Source: Bacteroidota bacterium (GTDB lineage Bacteria; Bacteroidota; Bacteroidia; Chitinophagales; Saprospiraceae). From it: DNA of 59,678 nucleotides. Shown here in pieces: positions 52,979 through 59,678 of this stretch; positions within the stretch are counted from its first letter, which is position 1; every line of letters begins with the position of its first letter. The stretch is from NCBI GenBank assembly GCA_029572935.1, contig JAKQHM010000027.1:1-59678 (forward strand), given 5' to 3'. The notes beneath the pieces were generated by a model. It saw nothing but the letters and a program-made list of their open reading frames with translations. It was not told where the DNA came from and ran no database searches. A program made the position numbers and the translations under genes.

Positions 52979-53755
52979 ATGCTGAAGAGAATCGTTTCTT
53001 ACAACGTCAATGGCCTCAGGTCAGCCATGCAGAAAGGTCTGGAGGATTTTCTGAAAGGCCAGAATTTTGATCTGGTCTGCTTTCAGGAAACCAAAATGGA
53101 TCGTTCCTTTGAGAATCCCGACCTTTTTTCCTCCCTGGGCTACAAAGCCTACTGGCATTGTGCAGAAAAAAAAGGATACAGTGGCGTTCTGACCCTGAGT
53201 CGTGAGATCCCGGATGCCGTCCATTATGGTTGCGGGATGGAAACCTATGACCGCGAAGGCAGGGTCATCCGGCTTGATTTTGGCGAATGGTCCGTGGTGA
53301 ATGCCTATTTTCCCTCCGGCTCGGTCAGCGAAGAGCGACATGCCTTTAAAATGCGCTTTCTGCAGGATTTTTACCCCTGGATCGAAGATCTCTTGAAATC
53401 AAGGCCCAAGACCATCCTCGTAGGCGATTACAACATCGTGCACCTGGCGCTCGATATCCACAATCCGGACAGAAAAGACAATCCGAGTGGCTACAGGCCA
53501 GAGGAAAGAGCCTGGATGGACGAGTGGTTCGGAACCCTCTTTGACGATGCCTTCCGCTGTGTGCGACCAGAAGCGCAGGAATTTTCCTGGTGGTCCTACC
53601 GGGCAGGATCTTACCAGAAGAACAAGGGCTGGAGAATAGACTACCAATCCATTTCCAAACCCTTTGGCCATCTGGTGGAAGACTACAGGCACCACAGGGA
53701 CATCCGTTTTTCGGACCATTGTCCCGTGGAGGCTGTTTACCGGTTGAAAGGATGA
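52979..53755 (+). CDS. xth: Exodeoxyribonuclease III
   Basis: A 258-residue protein with the ExoIII/AP-endonuclease motifs: YNVNGLRSA (8-16), CFQETKMD with the catalytic Glu (about 35-42), LVGDYNIVH, DYQSIS and the closing SDHCPVEAVY. It acts in base-excision repair, cutting at abasic sites and removing 3' blocks with Mg2+. A nearby -7 element suggests a leaderless transcript. Its stop overlaps the next gene's start (ATGA). Confidence 0.94.
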   Translation: MLKRIVSYNVNGLRSAMQKGLEDFLKGQNFDLVCFQETKMDRSFENPDLFSSLGYKAYWHCAEKKGYSGVLTLSREIPDAVHYGCGMETYDREGRVIRLDFGEWSVVNAYFPSGSVSEERHAFKMRFLQDFYPWIEDLLKSRPKTILVGDYNIVHLALDIHNPDRKDNPSGYRPEERAWMDEWFGTLFDDAFRCVRPEAQEFSWWSYRAGSYQKNKGWRIDYQSISKPFGHLVEDYRHHRDIRFSDHCPVEAVYRLKG

Positions 53756-55257
53756 AGATTTGGCCTGTCCTGATGGCGATCTGGTGGTGCAGCCTGGATC
53801 AGGCCGCTGCAGGATCTCAGGAAAAGGCTGAGTATGTATCATTTGATGACGGGATAGAACGTGCCCTTCGCAGCATGATGGACCTGGACCTTGCAGAGGC
53901 CAGATCGGCCCTCACCCGCAGATCCGACCGGTCCATCAATTTCGCCTGTCTGTTTGCAGAAGACCTTGTGGACTTCTGGTCGTATTTTTCGAAAGGCGAT
54001 CCGGAGGAATTCAGGCATTTTCAAATAAACCAGGAGCGACGTTATGATTTACTCGAAAAAAGCCGTCTGGCCGATCCCTGGAAGTTGTTTTTACACGCCG
54101 AGCTACTCTTGAGGGGAGCCCTGGCGGACATCCAAATGGATCAAAAGCCGTCTGCTTTTCTGAAAATCAGAAAAGCACTCAGGCTTCAGGAAGCAAACCG
54201 GAAAAAAAATCCGGACTTTCTGCCTGCCCGTAAAACCACGGGACTCCTGAAGGCTCTCACCGGCACGATCCCTTCTCATCTCGAGTGGTTTGCTGCATTG
54301 GCCGGTATCCGCGGCAGTCTGGAGGAGGGAAAGCAGGAATTATCGGGCTTTTTGCAAAACAAGGAATCGCACTCCTTTACCTATCTGCGTCTCGAGGCTG
54401 TTGCTTCCATGGCCCTCATCCAGTCCTATCTGGAGCTCAGACCTGCTGAAGCTTATGCCTACTGGCTGAAAGAGTTCAGTTCCGACCCACCCGGTCTACT
54501 GGGGAAATGGATCTCCCTGCGCTTGGCGATGAGGGCCCATCATCCGGATGTGGCACCCCTGATTGATGGCATCCGCTCGTCTGAAATGGAGGTCCTGCCG
54601 CACCTGGCCCTGCTGAGAGGCATGTGGAAGCTGCAAAAGCTGGATTTTTCGGCAGAAGGGGAGTTTCAGTTGTATCTGAAAAATTACAGGGGATGTCCAT
54701 ACAAGCGGGAAGTGTTGCAGAAGCTGAGTTGGAGCGCTTTCCTCCGCGGGGATCAGTCAGCCTTCCGGAACTTACGTCAGAGGATTCTGCAGGAAGGTTG
54801 TTCGCTGACGGACGAGGACCAGCAGGCTTATCGGGAGGCCAGCCTCGGAGAGGAAATCCATCCGGTTCTGTTGCGCACCAGATTGCTTTTTGACGGAGGA
54901 CATTTTGTAAGGGCGGAGCATCTGATTTCAAAGAATCTAGGAGCCTTGTATCAGGACCCAAAGTTTCGCAGGGAAGCGGCCTACCGCATGGGCAGGATCA
55001 GTCAGGCATTGGATCGCACCACTCAAGCCTTGAGTTTTTACCGGGATGTACTGATGGATGATCCTGAACACCGCTCCTACCTGACGGCAAACTCCCTCCT
55101 GAATATGGGTCTGATCTACGAGTCCCTGAAGGAATGCAGCAGGGCACGGGAGTATTTTGATAAGACGCTCGCTACCCGTCCGGACCGCTACCAAAGGAGC
55201 ATCCATCAAAAAGCCAGGACCGGTCTGCAAAGAATGGAGGTAAAATGTAAAAAGTGA
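53752..55257 (+). CDS. Secreted TPR-repeat protein
   Basis: A 501-residue protein from the ATG at 53752, which overlaps the exonuclease stop; a longer frame reading through xth is rejected. A short hydrophobic N-terminus (MKIWPVLMAIWWCSLDQAAAGSQ) looks like a signal peptide. The rest is helical, with TPR-like units: AELLLRGALADIQM, ALFLRGDQ, RRAAYRMGRISQALDRTTQALSFYRDVLMDDP and NSLLNMGLIYESLKECSRAREYFDKTLATRP near the C-terminus. It is probably a periplasmic scaffold for protein interactions. The function is unknown. Confidence 0.78.
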   Translation: MKIWPVLMAIWWCSLDQAAAGSQEKAEYVSFDDGIERALRSMMDLDLAEARSALTRRSDRSINFACLFAEDLVDFWSYFSKGDPEEFRHFQINQERRYDLLEKSRLADPWKLFLHAELLLRGALADIQMDQKPSAFLKIRKALRLQEANRKKNPDFLPARKTTGLLKALTGTIPSHLEWFAALAGIRGSLEEGKQELSGFLQNKESHSFTYLRLEAVASMALIQSYLELRPAEAYAYWLKEFSSDPPGLLGKWISLRLAMRAHHPDVAPLIDGIRSSEMEVLPHLALLRGMWKLQKLDFSAEGEFQLYLKNYRGCPYKREVLQKLSWSAFLRGDQSAFRNLRQRILQEGCSLTDEDQQAYREASLGEEIHPVLLRTRLLFDGGHFVRAEHLISKNLGALYQDPKFRREAAYRMGRISQALDRTTQALSFYRDVLMDDPEHRSYLTANSLLNMGLIYESLKECSRAREYFDKTLATRPDRYQRSIHQKARTGLQRMEVKCKK

Positions 55258-55270
55258 AGGGGAAAAGAAG

Positions 55271-55344
55271 TAGCGTGGGGGAGGCTTGAACTCCCGACCT
55301 TGCGATTATGAATCGCACGCTCTGACCAGCTGAGCTACCACGCC
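55271..55344 (-). tRNA. tRNA-Met (CAT), elongator type
   Basis: A 74-nt cloverleaf on the minus strand; the CCA end is not encoded. Acceptor stem GGCGTGG with CCACGCT (last pair G-U), D-arm AGCTCAGCTGGTCAGAGC, anticodon loop TTCATAA with anticodon CAT (55308-55310), T-arm with AGTTCAAGC. The anticodon stem lacks the three G-C pairs of initiator tRNA, so it is an elongator tRNA-Met, though the tRNA-Ile2 alternative (modified CAT) cannot be fully excluded. Confidence 0.92.
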
Positions 55345-55790
55345 ATGTAAAGAACTGTAAATGAATTAGTTATTTAAGCTCAATTCATTTTGGGAAGGCA
55401 AAGGTAGGAATTGCAACCGAATTTTTAAGGCTAGGGGAGAGAAAAATTAGAACAGAATGAAAATGAGAAAGGACCAGAGTAAGAGTGAGTTTGGGAATGA
55501 AAACGGGAGCATGGTAAAAGCTGTCCATAGAAGAAAATCAGGGAAAACCCTGAATTTTCAAAATAATACTAGGGCCGGGCAGCGAAATAAAGGAATAAGG
55601 AGTATATTTGTACAGATGGAATCCGCAAAAGACAGGATTTGCATTTTCCAAACCCAGGGGACATAGACCGGACAGCTGCTTCGGAAAGTGTATTTGTTAA
55701 CCATTTAAATTTATACACATGGGTTATTTTATTTTTCAATCGAAGGCCTTCCTGGAAGGAAATTCTGCTCTACTGCAATCTGTTCATTTA
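55345..55790. other. Upstream region of the secreted protein gene
   Basis: About 445 bp, mostly AT-rich, with a 70-residue frame (55457-55666) of low-complexity basic composition that I do not accept as a gene. A consensus -7 element TATATTTG lies at 55603-55610 and a weaker TGTATTTG at 55689-55696; either could drive the following gene. Confidence 0.4.
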
Positions 55791-57965
55791 ATGTTCCGTC
55801 ATTACTTAATGACCCTTATCATGACCCTGCTGCTGCCAGGAATATCGCATAGCCAGGATACCCTCATCTGTGACAATGGGGGTTTTGAGGATGGATTTAC
55901 ATATTATTATGGCTCTTACGCCACTTACTATAATGGAGGAAACAGCTGTTCACCCTTAGACGGGAGCAACAATCCTTCAGTATGGTCTTCAATTTCAATT
56001 CCGGCATCAGACAGATTTGCAATAGTTAATTCAGGTACTGATCCGCTCGTTGGGATTTCAATGACTAAATTTGGTAATAAGGCAGCAAGACTCAATAACT
56101 TTCTAGGTCATATTAGCAATCAATGTAGTGGCCACAGAGATGCAAACAAACTGATTAAGCGATTTAAGGTAACAGCGGAAAACAGAGAGTTTTCTATCTG
56201 GTATGCCACAGTTCTTGAATTTCCATCCGGTCACAATGACTCTCAACCATTTTTTAGCATTAGTTGTGACCTTGCTCCAAATTACGATTTGTGCTTTGAT
56301 GCTTCAGATCTTAAATGTACAAATAAATATGATCATGAGTGCGAATTTGATTCAATACAAATCGTTCCATGGACCTGTCATAGAATGATCATTCCGGCTT
56401 CAGAAATAGGAAGCATTGCTACTATCGAGATCATTGCCTCTGATTGTGGATGCGCTGCACATTTCGGGTATGCTTATGTAGATGGATTTTGTGAGGAATG
56501 TGATGGAAGTGCTTTGGGTACAGCAAAGCTTTATGATCATCCGATCGACACCAATGGATTGGGAATTGATTTCGAACCATGTGATACAATAATAAGTATA
56601 TGTGGTGATTATGAATTGCCAACTATTTGTGGGACATGGAGACTTGATTCCATTCGAATTCCTGGCTTTAAAGTTCTTAATCTTTCCATAGATACCTCAC
56701 AACGAATATTTTGTTTTGAGATTTCTAATAATGAACTGGATAAGCAGCAATGTTCGGATCTTCATGCTGTACTTTACTTCAGTTCAGTTACTACTCAACT
56801 TCCACCCGTTATCACAAATTCAATTTTATTGTGCTATGATGATTACGCTACATTTGATATTGACTTTACTGTGGGGTCTTGCCAAAACAACAATACCACC
56901 AACTTTGCAAGTGATGATTACTATTATGTTCAGATTGATATTACCAATACATTCAATGACCAATTCATTATAAGTAGACAGTTGGATGATCCTTACCCGA
57001 ATGAATCCGGGTTATATACGATATTAAGCGATACTGGCCATGGAATATTTAATCTTGGACCATTTTTTATTCAAGAAGGTTCATGGGATTTAATCATCCA
57101 ATACTCAGTCAACTGTAGTGATACTGTTCACATCACTCTCCCAAACTATTGTTCCGGTTGCAACACCTTTCGAGGGGCACAAATATTTGATGTGAGCTGT
57201 GGTCAAAACAATACTTGGTCCTACAAGATCTATGTACCGGGACAGGGCAATAATTCTTATACAATTAATGGGAATGGTTCCTATGCTTTTAATACAACGC
57301 ATACTATAAGTGGACTAACTCAGTCTTCAGATTGTCAACAAGTGACATTAAGTTCTGGATTGAATTGTACTTCAGATTTTAGGATTTGTCCCCCGAAACC
57401 TTGTAATGTATCATGCGATATTGAAGCTTACATCCTTGATTTGTATTGCGATGAAGAAGATAATGAGTATTACGTAACCTTAGCAATTGAGTCAAGTAAT
57501 GCTTTATGTGTCAAAATAAAAAATATTGTCACCTCAACGTCAGTATGTTCATCATTGCCCAATGGTCCACTTGGTCCCTTTGAAGAGGATGTGGAAATTA
57601 CAATTCTTGTAGGAAATACCTCCAATTGTGATTGCTCAAATCCAAGCTGTTATAAAACTATATTTGTGCCATTCCCCGATTGCGACGATCTGGATTATCG
57701 CACAAGGCAGGATAGAGATAAAGTTGAAAAAGGAAAGGAATTGGAGGTAATACCAAATCCTATAAATGGTGATGTGTTCAAGCTTCGATCCAGTCTTCAA
57801 AAAACAGAATATACAATATTAGATCGAATAGGAACAACTATAAGTTCAGGTACTTTTGAATCTGAATATTTTGAAATTAATCTATCCATTCGTGCCGGTT
57901 TATACTTTGTTAGATACCTAGACAATAATGGTCAAGTTAAATTTGTAAAGTTTACAAAATTCTAA
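55791..57965 (+). CDS. AT-rich T9SS surface protein, unknown function
   Basis: A 724-residue protein from the ATG at 55791; a start at 55719 would add 24 residues ahead of the signal peptide. Signal peptide MFRHYLMTLIMTLLLPGISHSQ. The mature part is cysteine-rich (for example CDNGGFEDG, CNVSCDIEAYILDLYCDEEDN) and resembles lectin-like or adhesin modules with repeated SDCG and CSGC segments. A type A T9SS domain ends the protein (LEVIPNPINGDVFKLRSS ... IRAGLYFVRYLD). Codon usage is far more AT-rich than the neighbours to the left, suggesting recent acquisition or a variable surface gene. Confidence 0.82.
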   Translation: MFRHYLMTLIMTLLLPGISHSQDTLICDNGGFEDGFTYYYGSYATYYNGGNSCSPLDGSNNPSVWSSISIPASDRFAIVNSGTDPLVGISMTKFGNKAARLNNFLGHISNQCSGHRDANKLIKRFKVTAENREFSIWYATVLEFPSGHNDSQPFFSISCDLAPNYDLCFDASDLKCTNKYDHECEFDSIQIVPWTCHRMIIPASEIGSIATIEIIASDCGCAAHFGYAYVDGFCEECDGSALGTAKLYDHPIDTNGLGIDFEPCDTIISICGDYELPTICGTWRLDSIRIPGFKVLNLSIDTSQRIFCFEISNNELDKQQCSDLHAVLYFSSVTTQLPPVITNSILLCYDDYATFDIDFTVGSCQNNNTTNFASDDYYYVQIDITNTFNDQFIISRQLDDPYPNESGLYTILSDTGHGIFNLGPFFIQEGSWDLIIQYSVNCSDTVHITLPNYCSGCNTFRGAQIFDVSCGQNNTWSYKIYVPGQGNNSYTINGNGSYAFNTTHTISGLTQSSDCQQVTLSSGLNCTSDFRICPPKPCNVSCDIEAYILDLYCDEEDNEYYVTLAIESSNALCVKIKNIVTSTSVCSSLPNGPLGPFEEDVEITILVGNTSNCDCSNPSCYKTIFVPFPDCDDLDYRTRQDRDKVEKGKELEVIPNPINGDVFKLRSSLQKTEYTILDRIGTTISSGTFESEYFEINLSIRAGLYFVRYLDNNGQVKFVKFTKF

Positions 57966-57973
57966 TCATTATA

Positions 57974-58007
57974 AAGTGTACAGCAATGTATTCATTGCTG
58001 TACACTT
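57974..58007 (+). terminator. Hairpin terminator after the T9SS surface protein
   Basis: A perfect 15-bp stem (57974-57988 with 57993-58007) with loop TATT. The T run after it is weak (CTTTG), so it may also act as a transcript-protecting stem. Confidence 0.75.
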
Positions 58008-58022
58008 CTTTGAATAAGTTAA

Positions 58023-59678
58023 ATGAATTTAATAAAATTTATAATTCTATATCGAAAAGGAGTAATATTTAAACTCCTATGTTTATTGTTTTCCCTCTCT
58101 GTTGAAGCACAGCGTTATTCTTGCTCAAATATAGATTCGAGCTCTTGTCTTTTAAGGAATAAGTATGAAAATACTAAAATTTTTACTGAAAGGAAAAGGG
58201 TTTTTAACGACACTGTAGTTCAAATGGTGCAACCTTTTATTGCAGATATGGATCATGATTGCATACCAGAAATATTTGTGGTTGGTAAAGATAGAAAGAG
58301 CATTATGATCATAAATTCGGTCATATCAACTGTAATAAAAATTATTCCTGTACCAATCAATTTTGGATTTTTACCACAATTTTCAATTGCAGATTTGGAT
58401 GGAGATGGTACTTTAGAAATTATTGTCATCGCATCGCGTGCTGAAAATCCATCAAATATTCAGGGACGCATATGTTGCATATCTCTTGATGGTGCTTTGT
58501 GTTGGGTCTCCGACTATCCGGTTGAATATTTTAGACAGTATAATCGACAATTCTTTGGAACTACTATTGGATTCGCTGATTTCAACCAGGATGGAAAACC
58601 CGAAATTTATGCCAACAATAAAATATTTAACGGCCAGACTGGAGTGTTGCTGTGCGATGGCGGTGCAAATGGAATTGGAATGGATAATTCTTATTCGTTC
58701 GAATTTAGCCCATCTGCATTTTCTATCGCAGGACAATTAGACGAAGATACGACTGATTTGGAACTGGCAGCTGGATATACTGTATATAAAGTGGAGTTAA
58801 ATAATTTAAGTGGAAGTGCTGGAAACTTAATGATACCAATAAATATCATGGTTAATGGGAACTATCGGGATGGCTCTCCCTCAATCGCTGATATTAATAT
58901 GGATGGTAACCTTGATGTGATAGTTACCTGTCCCGGAATTAATAATGAAGCTTTGGTCTATGTCTATTCAATATTCAACAATGCAGCAGTATTGTTAGCA
59001 AGTGCAAGCATTCCGGGAAGTAGTTATTCTGGTGTAGGAATTCCTGCAATAGGTAGTTTTGGTAATAATTCAACTCCATCGATTTTATTTACGAGATATT
59101 GTAAAATTTATTCCTATCATTTTGACGGATCACCAAACTTAAAGCAAGATTGGTTTATTACAACAACAGATTCTTCAGCATGTACAAGTATAAGTTTGTT
59201 TGATTTGAATAATGATGGTTTCCAGGAAATCGTATATCGGGACGAAACAGATTTCTCAATTTATAATCTTTCTTTTGGAATTCCTATAATAGTCGGTAAA
59301 TTCCCTTGTATTTCTTGGACACATTACGAACAACCCATTATTGGAAACTTCTCAAATCAAAATAGTTCAGAAATATGCACTGTTTGTGGTTTTAATGAAA
59401 TGAATCATTATGGGTTCATGACCGTCTTCGGCCCACCCGAAGGCCAGAAGTGGGCCCCTGCTCGTCCTGTATGGAATCAATACGCTTATAATCCCCTCTT
59501 CATCAACGACGACCTGACGGTACCCCGCGTGCAGAAGAATCATGCTACTTACAAAAATGGCAAATACAATAATTTTATGCAGCAGGAGTCGCTGCTCGAT
59601 TCCAATGGATACTATAAAGTCCCTGCAGCCTCGCTCACCGGACAGATCCTCTGTGTGGATTACGATCCGCTGACGGAT
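58023..59678 (+). CDS. FG-GAP/VCBS-repeat secreted protein, partial (open at window end)
   Basis: An open frame of 552 codons starting at the ATG at 58023, 15 nt after the terminator, and running past the window end; it begins with a signal peptide (FKLLCLLFSLSVEAQ). Repeated Asp-rich units ADLDGDGTLE, ADFNQDGKPE, ADINMDGNLD and FDLNNDGFQE are calcium-binding FG-GAP/VCBS-type repeats of a beta-propeller. From about base 59425 the sequence becomes much GC-richer, and the residues (PARPVWNQYAYNP, RVQKNHATYKNGKYNN) look like a conserved module seen in large secreted Bacteroidota proteins. The join suggests a mosaic gene. A C-terminal T9SS or gliding-associated domain is expected beyond the window. 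Confidence 0.85.
   Translation, partial: MNLIKFIILYRKGVIFKLLCLLFSLSVEAQRYSCSNIDSSSCLLRNKYENTKIFTERKRVFNDTVVQMVQPFIADMDHDCIPEIFVVGKDRKSIMIINSVISTVIKIIPVPINFGFLPQFSIADLDGDGTLEIIVIASRAENPSNIQGRICCISLDGALCWVSDYPVEYFRQYNRQFFGTTIGFADFNQDGKPEIYANNKIFNGQTGVLLCDGGANGIGMDNSYSFEFSPSAFSIAGQLDEDTTDLELAAGYTVYKVELNNLSGSAGNLMIPINIMVNGNYRDGSPSIADINMDGNLDVIVTCPGINNEALVYVYSIFNNAAVLLASASIPGSSYSGVGIPAIGSFGNNSTPSILFTRYCKIYSYHFDGSPNLKQDWFITTTDSSACTSISLFDLNNDGFQEIVYRDETDFSIYNLSFGIPIIVGKFPCISWTHYEQPIIGNFSNQNSSEICTVCGFNEMNHYGFMTVFGPPEGQKWAPARPVWNQYAYNPLFINDDLTVPRVQKNHATYKNGKYNNFMQQESLLDSNGYYKVPAASLTGQILCVDYDPLTD

Noticed and set aside
55457-55666. 70-residue plus-strand frame upstream of the surface protein
   Set aside because: Low-complexity basic composition, no recognisable motif, and it contains a consensus promoter element near its end.
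1-59678. CRISPR arrays, rRNA genes and intact insertion sequences
   Set aside because: No regularly spaced repeats, rRNA landmarks or complete transposase were found on either strand.

Overview
The window looks like a chromosomal segment from an environmental member of the Bacteroidota, most likely a Saprospiria-type lineage. Three things point there. At least six secreted proteins carry C-terminal type IX secretion (T9SS) sorting domains, next to a very large C25 (PorU-like) peptidase. Several genes are preceded by the Bacteroidota -7 promoter element TAnnTTTG, two of them (yifB and tRNA-Asn) with a TTTG -33 element 21 bp upstream. Other typical Bacteroidota families are present: a CarboxypepD_reg/TonB-dependent receptor, an Omp28-like protein and an OmpA-type lipidless envelope protein. 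Genus and species cannot be told from this sequence alone.

Layout. 0-8 kb: the start of a low-molecular-weight tyrosine phosphatase (cut by the window edge), an OmpA-domain protein, OsmC, PhoH, a tightly overlapping trio (SAM hydroxide adenosyltransferase / ABM-fold protein / MoxR ATPase), and a minus-strand GT2-rsmG-T9SS cargo run. 8-20.6 kb: the 1666-residue C25/PorU-like protein, then a surface-glycan cluster. The cluster has an alpha/alpha-toroid-like protein and a FemAB-like acyltransferase on the minus strand. On the plus strand a flippase, an asparagine-synthase-like protein and two glycosyltransferases overlap by 4 nt each. 20.6-31.7 kb: aminotransferase, DtxR-family regulator, nitroreductase, a probable unannotated structured ncRNA with its own promoter and terminator, yifB, a TonB-dependent receptor with a 16-bp inverted repeat in its promoter, an SDR without the usual catalytic tyrosine, a lipoprotein, and a beta-propeller/PKD T9SS protein.

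31.7-40.4 kb is visibly AT-richer than its flanks and bordered by long gene-poor stretches. It reads as an acquired metal-homeostasis island: a Fur/Zur-like repressor facing an ABC exporter (ATPase plus two DUF3526-type permeases), DUF1826, a YiiX-like permuted NlpC/P60 hydrolase, a CDF cation transporter and a COG0523 (CobW-like) GTPase. Two 15-bp palindromes that are reverse complements of each other lie in the divergent promoter. The ABC ATPase carries a one-base frameshift in a C run. I regard this island as the best candidate for an under-described system.

40.4-55.3 kb is mostly housekeeping: Omp28-like T9SS protein, a two-gene redox module (FAD/NAD oxidoreductase plus membrane polyferredoxin), rhomboid protease, KdsD-type isomerase, OPT transporter, YqeY, RsmA, a T9SS protein, tRNA-Asn, a PfkB kinase, exodeoxyribonuclease III, a TPR protein and tRNA-Met. 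55.7 kb to the end holds two AT-rich secreted surface proteins. The second is an FG-GAP/VCBS-repeat protein open at the window edge, whose last ~270 bp switch abruptly to GC-richer sequence and suggest a mosaic gene.
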